From contig CAYZVO010000009.1 of the NCBI GenBank assembly GCA_964481655.1, forward strand, positions 1-64,000: a DNA stretch of 64,000 nucleotides, given 5' to 3'. Position 1 is the stretch's first letter. Each line of letters starts with the position of its first letter. The position numbers and the translations under genes are program-made. This DNA comes from CALDOK01 sp964481655. GTDB taxonomy: Bacteria; Myxococcota_A; UBA796; JAFGLY01. The notes beneath the pieces were generated by a model. The model did not search any database and was not told the DNA's origin. It worked only from the letters and a program-made list of their open reading frames with translations. Of the stretch, positions 1 through 9,315 are shown one piece after another.

Positions 1-666
1 GGCATCTACGCCGTCGCCAACCTGCGCGGCGGCGGTGAGTACGGCGAAGAGTGGCACGAGGCCGGCACCCTGCTGAACAAGCAGAACGTCTTCGACGACT
101 TCGCCGCGGCCGGCGAGTTCCTGATCGACAACGGCTACACCCAGACCGACAAGCTCGCCATCATGGGCGGCTCCAACGGCGGCCTGCTGGTGGGCGCCTC
201 GGTGCTGCAGCGCCCCGACCTGTGGGGCGCTGGCATCGCCGCGGTGGGCGTGATGGACATGCTCCGCTACCACCTGTTCACCATCGGCTGGGCCTGGGCC
301 AGCGACTACGGCACCGTGGACGACAGCAAGGAGATGTTCGAGTACCTGCTGGGCTACTCGCCGGTCCACACCTGCGTCGACGGCACCGAGTACCCGGCGC
401 TGCTCATCACCACCGGCGACCACGACGACCGCGTGGTGCCCGCCCACAGCTTCAAGTTCGCCGCGGCGCTGCAGGCCGCCCAGGGCGGGGACGATCCCAT
501 CCTGATCCGCATCGAGACCCGGGCCGGCCACTCCCGCGGCAAGCCCAAGAGCATGCGCATCGACGAGGCCGCAGACATGTGGGCCTTCCTGGTCCGCGAG
601 CTGAGCGTGGACGTGCCCTACCCCCGCAACCCCACCCCCGGCGCCGACGTCGGCGAGCCGCGCTGA
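1..666 (+). CDS. Prolyl oligopeptidase family serine peptidase, C-terminal part
   Basis: The frame is open from the first base, so the N-terminal propeller domain and most of the gene lie outside the window. The visible 221 residues are the alpha/beta-hydrolase catalytic domain of family S9A. The nucleophile motif GGSNGG has Ser58, DHDDRVV supplies the charge-relay Asp143, and AGHSRGK supplies His177. Upstream, NLRGGGEYG is the conserved oxyanion-side motif. Members cleave short peptides after proline, in the cytoplasm or periplasm; location cannot be judged without the N-terminus. The gene ends 16 bp from a convergent gene and no terminator hairpin is visible between them. Confidence 0.93.
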   Translation, partial: GIYAVANLRGGGEYGEEWHEAGTLLNKQNVFDDFAAAGEFLIDNGYTQTDKLAIMGGSNGGLLVGASVLQRPDLWGAGIAAVGVMDMLRYHLFTIGWAWASDYGTVDDSKEMFEYLLGYSPVHTCVDGTEYPALLITTGDHDDRVVPAHSFKFAAALQAAQGGDDPILIRIETRAGHSRGKPKSMRIDEAADMWAFLVRELSVDVPYPRNPTPGADVGEPR

Positions 667-682
667 CCCTCGGCGCTGACCG

Positions 683-2380
683 CTAGAGCTCCCAGGCCAG
701 CCAGCGGGGGTCCTCGGCCAGGGGTGGGCCGAGCAGCCGCTCGAGCTCCGCGCGGACGAAGCCGCGGGTCCCGCCGTCGTAGGCTTGCAGATCGACGATG
801 AGGGCCCGGTAGCCCCCCTGCCGGGCCTGCTCGAGGGGGGCCTGCTCCCGGGCGGCCCACAGCAGCGAGGCCGAGCCGAGCTCGACCGGGTGGTTCGCCA
901 GCCAGGCCGTGCGTGCCGTGATCGCGGGGTCCTGCGCGTCGCCGCCCACCAACGGCAGGGGCCGGTCCAGCCGGACGGCGAGCAGCAGCAGCTCGGCGAC
1001 GCCAGCGCCGGGTTGGCGGTAGGGCTCCCCGACCGCGGGAAGCAGGAGCGCGGGGCCGGGTTCGAGCTCGCCGAGGGCATCCGCGGCCGGGAGCGGCGGC
1101 AGGTTGGTCACCGGCAGGCCACGATCGAGGGGCAGCAGCGGCGAGGTCCAGAGACAGACGGCCAGCACCAGCGCCGATGCCTCGCGCCGCCAGCGCACCA
1201 GGGCCGCGTACCCCAGCCCGGCGCCGAGCAGGATCGGCAGCAGCAGCTCGAGGGCCGGTGCCCCACCCGGTAGCCAGGGCACCCCTCCACCGAGCCAGGA
1301 CGGCGGACGGGCCGCCTGCTCCCCCGGGAGCGGGAGCGGACCGAGCAGGGCGTGGGTGCACACCAGCGCGCCCAGGCCGAGCAGCGCCCAGGGGCGCGAG
1401 CGCCGCCAGGCCAAGCCGAGCAGGCATCCCAGCAGCGCCACCGGCCCCCCGTGCAGCCTCGCGGGGAGGCTGGCCCAATCGAAGGACGCCGGCGAGGCGT
1501 CCATCCCAGCCGCGACGGCGGTCTGGGGGAACACCGCGCCCCCTGCGGTCACGTAGGCCTCGCCGAGCTCGGCGCTCCCCTGCCAGCCCGCCGCGCCCGG
1601 AAGGGCGGGCGGCGCCCCCCGCGCCTGGATCTGGCGGGTGTGGTGCGGCAACGCCGGGGCGGGGGGGGCCCCGGGGCGCGGGCGGACCCCGGCCCCAACA
1701 ACCGCGAAGAGCGCGGTCACGGCACCCATCCCCCCCGAGACCAGGCCCCACAGCGCGGTCGACCACGGCCGCCTGGCGGCCAGCGCCAGGCAGACCGGCC
1801 CGATGGCCAGCAGCGCCAGCTGACCGTCCCAGGCGCAGCGAAGCACAGGGGGCGAGAGCTGCACGGCCAGGCCCGCGACCACCGCCGCCGCCAGGGCCTC
1901 GGCCCCGAGCAGGCGCCGGGCCAGCAGGGCCGGCCCCAGCCCGCTCAGCCACAGGGCGACCAGCAACACCAGGCCGTAGGCCCAGGCCAGCCCGAGGACG
2001 GATGAGAGCCCAGCCAGGGGCAGCGCCACCGACAGCTGAGCCGGCAGGAAGCCCCCCGCCCCGAGCGCCAGCTCGCACTGCCCCAGGGAGCCGGGGGCGA
2101 CCAGCCAGCGCTCGATCACGCCCGCCGCAGCGAGGGTGGCGAAGAGCGGCTCCTGGGGCAGGCCCGGCACCCGGTGGGGTCCCACGGCCCTCCAGAGCAG
2201 CAGCCCGGGGGCCACGGCGAACACCGCCGGCCAGAGCCGCGAGAGCCCCTGCCGCAGCGCGACATCCAGGCGGCGACCCGCTGGCTGGGGGGGTGACATG
2301 ACCAGTCCGTGCATCGTGTGCGTGGCGCAAGGAGGAAGGGCCGTATCCCGAGCCACGCTCGAGAGCCCCCGAGGCGTCAT
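683..2380 (-). CDS. Polytopic membrane protein of unknown function
   Basis: A 565-residue protein dominated by hydrophobic segments. About ten likely membrane spans run from near residue 45 to about 415, followed by a soluble C-terminal part of about 150 residues ending in LAWEL. The topology (many helices, then a soluble domain) resembles GT-C type or YfhO-like membrane glycosyltransferases, but I see no diagnostic acidic motif, so function stays open. The start at 2380 has AAGGGG a few bases upstream; in-frame ATGs at 2314 and 2299 lack any Shine-Dalgarno match. It is divergent from the next gene, with 55 bp between the starts. Confidence 0.7.
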   Translation of the reverse strand: MTPRGLSSVARDTALPPCATHTMHGLVMSPPQPAGRRLDVALRQGLSRLWPAVFAVAPGLLLWRAVGPHRVPGLPQEPLFATLAAAGVIERWLVAPGSLGQCELALGAGGFLPAQLSVALPLAGLSSVLGLAWAYGLVLLVALWLSGLGPALLARRLLGAEALAAAVVAGLAVQLSPPVLRCAWDGQLALLAIGPVCLALAARRPWSTALWGLVSGGMGAVTALFAVVGAGVRPRPGAPPAPALPHHTRQIQARGAPPALPGAAGWQGSAELGEAYVTAGGAVFPQTAVAAGMDASPASFDWASLPARLHGGPVALLGCLLGLAWRRSRPWALLGLGALVCTHALLGPLPLPGEQAARPPSWLGGGVPWLPGGAPALELLLPILLGAGLGYAALVRWRREASALVLAVCLWTSPLLPLDRGLPVTNLPPLPAADALGELEPGPALLLPAVGEPYRQPGAGVAELLLLAVRLDRPLPLVGGDAQDPAITARTAWLANHPVELGSASLLWAAREQAPLEQARQGGYRALIVDLQAYDGGTRGFVRAELERLLGPPLAEDPRWLAWEL

Positions 2381-2435
2381 TGACCCCTTCTTGACCCTAC
2401 CCCCATCGGCTCCTCATCGTTAGGAGGGCCCGACG

Positions 2436-3215
2436 ATGAGTGAAGCACCACAGCACATCCACGATGTCGACGACGCCAGCGAGGTGTTCGGCTGGCCGGG
2501 CCACGGCCGGCTCGTGCTCTCCTGCGAGCACGCCAGCAACCGCCTGCCGGAGCCGATCCGCTCGGGTCCCGGGGACGCGCCGTGGATGGCCACCCACTGG
2601 GCCTACGACATCGGCGCGGCGGAGCTGGTCCGGGAGATCGTGCGCAACACCGGCTCGGTGGCGGTGCTGTCCCGCTTCAGCCGCCTGGTCTGCGACGCCA
2701 ACCGCGACCCCTCCGATCCCACCATCATCGTGCCCCGGGTCGAGCAGCACCCCCTGGCCTTCAACGAGCTGCTCTCACCCCACGAGCGCGCCCTGCGCAT
2801 CGAGAGCTACCACGCCGTGTTCCACCGCAAGCTCGACGAGCTGCTGGAGCGCCGGCGCCACCACGGCGGCGACATCGCGCTGGTCTCGGTCCACAGCTTC
2901 GTGCCGGCCCTCTACGGGCTGCAGCGGGAGCTGGACGTCGGCGTGCTGTTCAACCCCTACGAGGCCGTGGCCACCCGCCTGGCCCGCAGCCTCGAGGCCC
3001 GCGGCCTGGTGACCGCGCTCAACGAGCCCTACTCCGGACGCCGCGGCCTGATCTACAGCGCCGAGCGCCACGGCCTCAAGCACCAGATCATCTACCTGGA
3101 GCTCGAGGTCAACCAGGCGCTGCTCTCCACACCCCCCAAGGTGTACCGCGTGGCGCGGCTCATCAGCGAAGCCCTCAAGGAGCTCCGCCTGCGGAGCGAC
3201 GCCCGCGAACAGTAG
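2436..3215 (+). CDS. N-formylglutamate amidohydrolase family protein
   Basis: A 259-residue cytoplasmic enzyme of the N-formylglutamate amidohydrolase fold (PF05013 type). Visible family motifs are LSCEHASNRLP near residue 30, WAYDIGA near 55, SRLVCDANRDP near 85 and SVHSF near 150; the His and Glu residues in these motifs are the expected zinc ligands and catalytic groups. The length matches the family (250-280). A strong AGGAGG lies seven bases before the ATG. Members release glutamate from N-formylglutamate in histidine degradation, but no hut genes are nearby, so the real substrate could be another N-acyl amino acid. Confidence 0.85.
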   Translation: MSEAPQHIHDVDDASEVFGWPGHGRLVLSCEHASNRLPEPIRSGPGDAPWMATHWAYDIGAAELVREIVRNTGSVAVLSRFSRLVCDANRDPSDPTIIVPRVEQHPLAFNELLSPHERALRIESYHAVFHRKLDELLERRRHHGGDIALVSVHSFVPALYGLQRELDVGVLFNPYEAVATRLARSLEARGLVTALNEPYSGRRGLIYSAERHGLKHQIIYLELEVNQALLSTPPKVYRVARLISEALKELRLRSDAREQ

Positions 3216-3227
3216 GCCGCGGCGCGC

Positions 3228-3833
3228 TCAGTCCGCCAGGTAGCAGGCCTCGGAGCTCTCGTCGTCCCGGGTCAGGGTCAGGCGGCGGTCCCGCTGATGA
3301 AGCTCGATTCGCTCGATGCGCTTCTTGCGGCTGACGCTCTCCGCCTGGACCATGGTGACGGTCTCGCCCGGGCGCAGCCAGGTCAGGACCTCTTCGCCGT
3401 CGGCGCTCTCGCCGCGGAAGATCTGCGCGCTATCGCTGGTGGACTGAGTGTCGAAGGGGCTGACGGCGGTGAGGCGCGCGTGGCTCACGGGCACCTGGGC
3501 CCCGCGGATGCGCGTGCAGATCTCACCGGACTCGATGCGCCAGGTCTGGGGATCGCCGGGGGCCGCGTAGGAGTCCAGGCTCATCAGCGCCACGGTGGTG
3601 GCCTCGGTGGTCTCCAGGTGTTCCCGGCCGCGCCAGCGGTCGTAGCGCTTGATCAGGGGCCCCTCGGAGGTGGAGGCGACCAGCGCGCTGGCGCTCTCGA
3701 AATCGACGTCGTGGGCCTCGAGGGCGATGGCCACCGAGAGCTGGTCCACGAGCAGCTGAGGCTGCGCGGGCTCCCAGTCCGCCAGGGCGGTGGGGCTGAC
3801 CAGCAGGAGAGCGAGGGGGACGAGTCGATGCAT
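3228..3833 (-). CDS. Small exported protein of unknown function
   Basis: The frame is open further upstream, but the start at 3833 is chosen because TAGGA lies six bases before it and the protein then begins with a clean signal peptide (MHRLVPLALLLVSPTALA, cleavage after ALA). The 201-residue product would be periplasmic or secreted. It has a single-domain look with many beta-type segments, two Cys residues (in EICTRIRG and EACYLAD near the C-terminus) that could pair, and a basic stretch SRKKRIERIE. I do not recognise a family. It is the last gene of the minus-strand block, 100 bp after nnrD. Confidence 0.65.
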   Translation of the reverse strand: MHRLVPLALLLVSPTALADWEPAQPQLLVDQLSVAIALEAHDVDFESASALVASTSEGPLIKRYDRWRGREHLETTEATTVALMSLDSYAAPGDPQTWRIESGEICTRIRGAQVPVSHARLTAVSPFDTQSTSDSAQIFRGESADGEEVLTWLRPGETVTMVQAESVSRKKRIERIELHQRDRRLTLTRDDESSEACYLAD

Positions 3834-3933
3834 GTGGGGTCCTACGATGGGCGCGGCAGGAGGGAGCATTCCGCTCACGGTGCCCATCGGCATGCGGGCG
3901 GGCCCAGTTTAGGGACCGCCCCGATTCGGACCC

Positions 3934-5445
3934 TCAGACCTGCTCGACCACCGGGCCTCGCTCGGCGACGCTGGAGAGAGCGCGGGGCAGCGCCTCGACG
4001 AGATCGCCGGCCACCAGCGGCTCCTGACCGTGCAGCTCGGCGGCGTAACCGTGGAGGAACGCCCCGGCGCAGCCGGCTCGCTCGGGCCCGAGCCCCCGGG
4101 CCAGCAGCGCGCCCACCAGCCCCGTCAGCACGTCGCCGGAGCCGGCGGTGGCCAGGGAGGGCCCGCCGGTGGGGTTCACGGTGGGCGGCGCGCCGCTCAC
4201 GAGGGTGTGCCGCCCCTTGAGCAGGACCGGAGCCCACGCGGCGAGCTGGCGCAGGGCACCGAGACGGTCCCGCTGGACAGCGGCCGGGCTCGAGCCGAGC
4301 AGCCGTGCGGCCTCGCCGGGATGGGGGGTCATGAGGCGTGGATGGGCGGATGGCTCGAGGGCTCCGGCGAGGGCGTTGAGGCCGTCGGCGTCGAACACCG
4401 CCGGGACAGGGGCGTCTCGCCACAGGGCCCGGCAGCGCGCGACGACGGCGGGCCCGGTGCCGACACCGGGGCCGACGGCCAGGGCGCTGTACCGCTCTGG
4501 CACGAGATCCTCGATGTCCTCGAGCATCACCTCGGGCCGCAGGGCGCTCAGCCGGCCCCAGGCCGCCCGGGGCAGGAAGAGGGTGACCAGGCCGGCCCCG
4601 GCGCGGATGGCGGCGTTGCAGGTCAGCACGCCCGCGCCGGCCTTCTCCGCGCTGCCCGCGACCACCGCGAGGTGTCCGCTGCTGCCCTTGTGTCCCCCGG
4701 CGGGGCGCAGGGGCAGCCAGCTCGCCACGTCGGCGGGCTCTGGCACCTGCAGCAGGGCTCCGATGTCGGAGGCCGGCGTGGGCAGGTGCTCGGCGAGCAG
4801 GTGGCTGGCGGCGTCGAGGCCGATGTCGGCCACGATGACTCGACCCGCGTGGTCGGCGCCGGGCTCCAACAACAAGCCAGCCTTGAGGCGGCCGAAGGTG
4901 ACGGTGGTGCTGGCGCGGATGGCGGCCCCGAGGGGCTCCCCGCTGTCGGCGTGGAGGCCGGTGGGGAGGTCCACCGCCACGATGGGCAGGCCCGAGTCGT
5001 TGGCGCGCTCGACCCAGGCCGCCACGGTGCCCCGCAGAGCCGAGGACAGCCCCGTTCCCAGCAAGGCGTCCACGATCAGGCCGGTGCCACCCGCGCCGAG
5101 ATCGTCGGCGGGGTCCCAGTCCTCGTGCACCACCACGCCCATGCGCTCGCAGATGCCGCGGTTCAGGGCGCAGTCGTCGGACATCCCGCCGGACAGCGCG
5201 GCGACCTGGACGGGCAGGCCCGCGAGGGCGAGCTGCCTGGCCATGACCCAGCCGTCTCCCCCGTTGTTGCCGCGACCGCAGAGGATCCGCACCCCGCGCC
5301 GGGCCGCGGGGCCGTGGTGCTGGAGGAGGGCGGCGGTCGCCAAGCGCCCCGCGTTCTCCATCAGCACGGGGCCGGGGATGCCGAGATCGCGGATGGCGCG
5401 CTCGTCGAGGGCGCGCACCTGCTCGGCGGTCGAGACCGGGATCAT
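3934..5445 (-). CDS. nnrD: Bifunctional NAD(P)HX epimerase / ADP-dependent NAD(P)HX dehydratase
   Basis: A 503-residue fusion that repairs hydrated NADH/NADPH. The N-terminal YjeF_N epimerase domain (about 1-210) has the nucleotide-binding GRGNNGGDG motif and VDALLGTGL. The C-terminal ribokinase-like dehydratase (about 230-500) has GHKGSSGHLAVVAGSAEKAG, TPHPGEAARLLG, LKGRHTLV and the catalytic loop NPTGGPSLATAGSGDVLTG. The frame is open upstream, but the ATG at 5445 is chosen because it matches the family N-terminus (MIPVSTAEQVRALDE) and overlaps the pdxJ stop by four bases, which indicates translational coupling. The E. coli homologue has a similar length (about 515 residues). Confidence 0.95.
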   Translation of the reverse strand: MIPVSTAEQVRALDERAIRDLGIPGPVLMENAGRLATAALLQHHGPAARRGVRILCGRGNNGGDGWVMARQLALAGLPVQVAALSGGMSDDCALNRGICERMGVVVHEDWDPADDLGAGGTGLIVDALLGTGLSSALRGTVAAWVERANDSGLPIVAVDLPTGLHADSGEPLGAAIRASTTVTFGRLKAGLLLEPGADHAGRVIVADIGLDAASHLLAEHLPTPASDIGALLQVPEPADVASWLPLRPAGGHKGSSGHLAVVAGSAEKAGAGVLTCNAAIRAGAGLVTLFLPRAAWGRLSALRPEVMLEDIEDLVPERYSALAVGPGVGTGPAVVARCRALWRDAPVPAVFDADGLNALAGALEPSAHPRLMTPHPGEAARLLGSSPAAVQRDRLGALRQLAAWAPVLLKGRHTLVSGAPPTVNPTGGPSLATAGSGDVLTGLVGALLARGLGPERAGCAGAFLHGYAAELHGQEPLVAGDLVEALPRALSSVAERGPVVEQV

Positions 5446-6161
5446 GGAGCCTGGCCGGCCAGGATCCGGCAGATGTCCCGCACGGCTTGATCGAGCCCGA
5501 CGAACACGGACCGACCGATGATGGCGTGGCCGATGTTGTACTCGATGATCTCGGGCACGGCCTCGACCAGGTCCGGCAGGTTGTGGTGGGTCAGGCCGTG
5601 GCCGGCCGCGACCTCGACGCCCAGCTGCTCGCAGAGCACCGCGGCGGTCTTCAGGCGCTCGAGCTCGGCCTGTCCGCCGCCCTCGGCGTAGGCGTTGGTG
5701 TTCAGCTCGACCATGTCCACGCCGGGCATCGCGCTGGCCTGGACCTGCTCGGGGACCGGGTCGATGAACAGGCTGACCCGGATGCCTGCGGCCTGCATCT
5801 CGGCGGTGAAGGCGGCGACGGCGTCGCGGTTGGCGACCACGTCGAGCCCACCTTCGGTGGTGACCTCGTCCGGCCGCTCCTCGACGAGCGTGACCCGGTG
5901 AGGCAGACACTCCAACGCGATGGCCTTCATCTCGTCGGTGATGGCCAGCTCCACGTTGAGCAGGGTCTGCACCGATGCCCGCAGCCGATGCAGATCGTCG
6001 TCCTGGATGTGCCGGCGATCCCCGCGGATGTGGCAGGTGATCTGCGCCGCGCCAGCGAGCTCGCCGAGCAACGCGGCGGCGATGGGACAGGGGTAGCTGG
6101 CCTTGCGCGCCTCGCGCAGGGTGGCCACGTGATCGATGTTCAGACCGAGACGAGGGGGCAT
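5442..6161 (-). CDS. pdxJ: Pyridoxine 5'-phosphate synthase
   Basis: A 239-residue TIM-barrel enzyme that condenses 1-deoxyxylulose 5-phosphate with 3-amino-2-oxopropyl phosphate in the last ring-forming step of DXP-dependent vitamin B6 synthesis. Family motifs are present: the N-terminal LGLNIDHVATLREAR, CHIRGDRRHI, a phosphate-contacting EERPDEVTTEGGLD, AGHGLTHHN near residue 190 and the C-terminal NIGHAIIGRSVFVGL. Length is typical. The ATG lies three bases after the glmM stop and the gene overlaps nnrD by four bases, so it is inside a tight operon. Confidence 0.97.
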   Translation of the reverse strand: MPPRLGLNIDHVATLREARKASYPCPIAAALLGELAGAAQITCHIRGDRRHIQDDDLHRLRASVQTLLNVELAITDEMKAIALECLPHRVTLVEERPDEVTTEGGLDVVANRDAVAAFTAEMQAAGIRVSLFIDPVPEQVQASAMPGVDMVELNTNAYAEGGGQAELERLKTAAVLCEQLGVEVAAGHGLTHHNLPDLVEAVPEIIEYNIGHAIIGRSVFVGLDQAVRDICRILAGQAP

Positions 6162-6164
6162 GGG

Positions 6165-7472
6165 CTAGGCTCCAATGGCGTCGCGCACGGCCTGGACGAG
6201 ACCGTCGGAGACGCGCTGAACGAGTGATTCCTCGCGCCCTTCGACCAGGACGCGCAGCAGGGGTTCGGTGCCGGAGTAGCGCAGCAGGGTGCGCCCGAGC
6301 GCGCCGAGCTCGGCCTCGGCGGCCTGCTGTGCGCTCACGATCTCCGGGACGCTGTCCAGGGCCGGACGGTGGGTGACCCGCACGTTCTCCTGGACCCTGG
6401 GCCAGGGCTGATAGGCCGCGAGCCGGGAGTCGAGATCGCTGCCCTCCACGAGGACCCGCAGGCAGGAGAGCATGCCATCGGCGGTGGGCAGGCCGTCGCT
6501 CAGGCAGACATGGCCCGAGGACTCGCCGCCGACGGCGAGGCCCCGCGCGTGGACCTCGGCGTCCACGAAACGATCGCCAACCGGTGTGCGGAGCAGCTCG
6601 ATGCCTCTGGCTCGCAGGGCCTCCTCGAGGCCGCCGCCGCTCATGATGGTCCCGACCACCGCGTCGCCGCTGGCGAGCAGGTAGAGCATGGCGTCGCCAT
6701 CGAGCACCCGCCCGCTGGCGGCCACCATCACGCCCCGGTCGGCGTCGCCGTCGAGTCCCATGCCCAGGTCGGCGCCCTCGGCCCGCACCCGCTCGGCCAG
6801 GGCGGCGGGGTGGACCGCGCCGCAGCCGACGTTGATGCGCGCGCCGTCGGGCTCGCAGGCGAAGGGGATCACGGTCGCCCCGAGGGCCTCGAGGATGGTC
6901 GGCCCGGTGACGGCGCCCGCGCCGAAGGAGCCGTCGAGCACGACGGTGCAGCCCTCGAGCCAGCGCTCCGGCGGCAGGTGCTCCCGCAGGACGGTCAGGT
7001 AGAGTTCGCGCGCCTCGTCGTGGCGCGGCTCGGGCTCGCTGTCCGGGAGCTGCCTGGCGGGCGCCGCCCCGGCCTGGAGCGCGCCGTTCAGGGCGTCTTG
7101 GAGCTGCTGCTGGGAGGCGTCGTCGAGCTTGTGGCCGCTGGCGCCCAACACCTTGAGGCCGTTGTCGTGGGGTGGATTGTGGCTCGCGGTGACCATGACC
7201 CCGCGCTCACCCCAGCCGCGGGCGAGCAGCACCGACAAGGCCGGGGTGGGCAGCACGCCCACGGGCACAGGCTGGGCGCCCGCCGCGCGGACACCCGCCG
7301 CCAGCGCCGCGGTGAGCAGCGGGCCGCTGCTGCGGGAGTCGCGAGCCAGCAGGACCCGGCGCGCCTGGCGCCCGAGCACCAGGCCCAGGATCCAGGCGGT
7401 GCGGGGATCGATGGGGAAGCGGCCCGCGACGCCGCGGATGCCGTCGGTGCCAAAGCGCAGGGAGGCTGTCAT
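6165..7472 (-). CDS. glmM: Phosphoglucosamine mutase
   Basis: Converts glucosamine 6-phosphate to glucosamine 1-phosphate, the precursor of UDP-GlcNAc for peptidoglycan and lipopolysaccharide. The 435-residue protein shows all hallmarks of the phosphohexomutase family: FGTDGIRGVAGRFP at the N-terminus, the phosphoserine loop TASHNPPHDNG, the magnesium loop GLDGDADRG, and the C-terminal phosphate-binding RYSGTEPLLRVLVEG. It follows ybbR/cdaR and cdaA, the classic arrangement in which c-di-AMP production and cell-wall precursor synthesis are coupled; in Firmicutes GlmM can inhibit CdaA directly. Whether that holds here is inference. Confidence 0.97.
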   Translation of the reverse strand: MTASLRFGTDGIRGVAGRFPIDPRTAWILGLVLGRQARRVLLARDSRSSGPLLTAALAAGVRAAGAQPVPVGVLPTPALSVLLARGWGERGVMVTASHNPPHDNGLKVLGASGHKLDDASQQQLQDALNGALQAGAAPARQLPDSEPEPRHDEARELYLTVLREHLPPERWLEGCTVVLDGSFGAGAVTGPTILEALGATVIPFACEPDGARINVGCGAVHPAALAERVRAEGADLGMGLDGDADRGVMVAASGRVLDGDAMLYLLASGDAVVGTIMSGGGLEEALRARGIELLRTPVGDRFVDAEVHARGLAVGGESSGHVCLSDGLPTADGMLSCLRVLVEGSDLDSRLAAYQPWPRVQENVRVTHRPALDSVPEIVSAQQAAEAELGALGRTLLRYSGTEPLLRVLVEGREESLVQRVSDGLVQAVRDAIGA

Positions 7473-7497
7473 GGGGAACCTCTCGAGGTGGCCGGGC

Positions 7498-8496
7498 TCA
7501 CGGGGCCGGACGGACCTCGATGACGGAGGGCTCGAAGGTGTCGATGGTCAGCTTGGCGCGATCGGACAGGACCAGCGCGAGACGGGCGGGGCCATCGCCC
7601 CTGGTGGCCTGCACCGGCGCCGGCTCGAGCTCGGGGCTGACGTTGATGACCGCGGTGACCAGCTCGGGCTCGATGGCCTCGACCACCGAGACAGGCCCGG
7701 ACAGCTCGATCTCGACGGTGGCCACGTCGGTGACCCAGCCGGGGGTCCTGATCACCACCGGGACCTCGGCGAACCGGGCCGAGGTGGTGATGGGCTCGAG
7801 CTTCACGCCCACCACGATGGGCACGTCGTCCACCCGGCGCGCCCACTCGGGCATGGGGCCGGTGCTGACCTCGTCCCGAGAGCTGCGCTCGAAGCGGCCG
7901 ATGTCGATGGGGGAGGTCGGAATCTCGGTGACCCCCACCAGCACCGACGCCGGCCCCTCGAGCAGCACGGTGGAGGGCTCGAGCTCCATGCCCACCAGGC
8001 GCAGGCCCGGCTTGGGAGCGCCCGAGAGCGAGGCCTCGAGCTTGACCTGCTTGGTGACCTTCTCGTCGAGCTCGAACTCGACCCGGGCGGGTGAGAGCCC
8101 GACCACGTTGACGTTCTGGGGCAGGTTCTCGATGAAACGATCCTCGAACTCCACCGACTGCACGCCGGGGGTGGCGTCGCTGAGGTCCACCTGCAGCTCG
8201 AGATCGGCGCGGCGGAGGTTGCGCACGAACACCTGGGAGCCCGAGGCGGTCACCGAGAGGCTGTCCGGGAGGGTGTCGAGCAGGGAGAGCTCTTCGGGGA
8301 TGACCCACTCGAGCCGCACCCGGGCCTTCTGCTCCACGACCTGCTCGCCCTGCACCCAGGCCCAGCCCGCAAACGCGAAGATGACGCTCAAGACCTTGAA
8401 GCCGGTGTTGCGGGTCAGGGAGTCGCGCACGCCGTCGCGGATCTCCGCGAGGTCGGGCTTGCGGGCGACCTTGTCGAGCCAGGCGGGGAGCTGCAT
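7498..8496 (-). CDS. YbbR-domain protein, CdaR-like
   Basis: A 332-residue protein with an N-terminal cytoplasmic stretch, one membrane anchor (about residues 33-50, FKVLSVIFAFAGWAWV) and an extracytoplasmic part made of repeated YbbR beta domains of about 80-90 residues. The first-repeat signature VVEQKARVRLEW and the PERVEF-type ends (SPARVEFELDEK) are characteristic. In Firmicutes the orthologue CdaR modulates the diadenylate cyclase CdaA. Its position directly between cdaA (3 bp gap) and glmM supports the same role here. Confidence 0.88.
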   Translation of the reverse strand: MQLPAWLDKVARKPDLAEIRDGVRDSLTRNTGFKVLSVIFAFAGWAWVQGEQVVEQKARVRLEWVIPEELSLLDTLPDSLSVTASGSQVFVRNLRRADLELQVDLSDATPGVQSVEFEDRFIENLPQNVNVVGLSPARVEFELDEKVTKQVKLEASLSGAPKPGLRLVGMELEPSTVLLEGPASVLVGVTEIPTSPIDIGRFERSSRDEVSTGPMPEWARRVDDVPIVVGVKLEPITTSARFAEVPVVIRTPGWVTDVATVEIELSGPVSVVEAIEPELVTAVINVSPELEPAPVQATRGDGPARLALVLSDRAKLTIDTFEPSVIEVRPAP

Positions 8497-8499
8497 GGG

Positions 8500-9315
8500 C
8501 TAGTCCTCCAGCTCGGGCTCGGAGCCGGCCTGGCCGGGCTTCTGGGTGGCGAAGATCTCCTGCAGGCGCTGGCGCAGCTCGTTGATGTCGCCGACCGGGG
8601 TCAGCGCCCCGGACATGGCCAGGCTGACGGTGCCGCGCTCTTCGGAGACGATGAGCACCACCGCGTCTGTCTCCTCGGTCAACCCCAGCGCCGCGCGGTG
8701 CCGGGTGCCGAAGAAGCGGCTGACGTCCTTGGAGAGGGACAGGGGCAGGAAGACCTTGGCCGCGGCGAGGCGGCCCGCCTGCACCACCACGGCGCCGTCG
8801 TGCAGCGGCGAGGTGGGGTGGAAGATGGACAGCAGCAGCTCCTGGCTGACCCGCGCGTCCAGGCGCAGGGCCGGCTCGACATAGTCGTCGAGGCTGGCGG
8901 TGCGCTGGATGGCGATCAGCGCCCCCATGCGCCGGGAGGCCAGCGCGAAGCAGGCCCGCACGACGTCCTCGAGCATGGAGGTCTCCGGACGGGGCGCGAA
9001 GGACTTGAACAGCTGCCCGCCGGCGCGGGCGAGGCCGTGGCGGATGTCGTTCTGGAACAGGATGATCACCGCCAGCACGATGTACACGAAGAACTTCTGC
9101 AGCAGCCAGTGCAGGGTGTACAGGTGGAAGCGGGCCGACAGCGCGTAGATGAGCAGCACGAAGACCAGGCCCAGCAGGCTCTGGAACGCCCGGGTCCCCT
9201 TGAGGATCAGCAGGGTGCGGTAGAGGACGTAGGACAGGATCGCGATGTCGACGATGTCGTTCCAGTGGATGGTGGAGAGGGTCCACCAGACCGCGGAGAA
9301 GAAGTCGCCGATCAC
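8500..9315 (-). CDS. cdaA: Diadenylate cyclase, membrane type (CdaA)
   Basis: Makes the second messenger c-di-AMP from two ATP. The 271-residue protein has three membrane helices in the first about 95 residues, then the DAC (DisA_N) domain with the catalytic DGA motif in HDGAVVVQAGR and the RHR motif in GTRHRAALG, both intact. The start is GTG at 9315, whose GTGA overlaps the folP stop, so translation is coupled. The gene order folP-cdaA-ybbR-glmM is known from Geobacter-like bacteria. In other bacteria c-di-AMP controls potassium and osmolyte homeostasis and wall stress; targets in this organism are not visible in the window. Confidence 0.95.
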   Translation of the reverse strand: MIGDFFSAVWWTLSTIHWNDIVDIAILSYVLYRTLLILKGTRAFQSLLGLVFVLLIYALSARFHLYTLHWLLQKFFVYIVLAVIILFQNDIRHGLARAGGQLFKSFAPRPETSMLEDVVRACFALASRRMGALIAIQRTASLDDYVEPALRLDARVSQELLLSIFHPTSPLHDGAVVVQAGRLAAAKVFLPLSLSKDVSRFFGTRHRAALGLTEETDAVVLIVSEERGTVSLAMSGALTPVGDINELRQRLQEIFATQKPGQAGSEPELED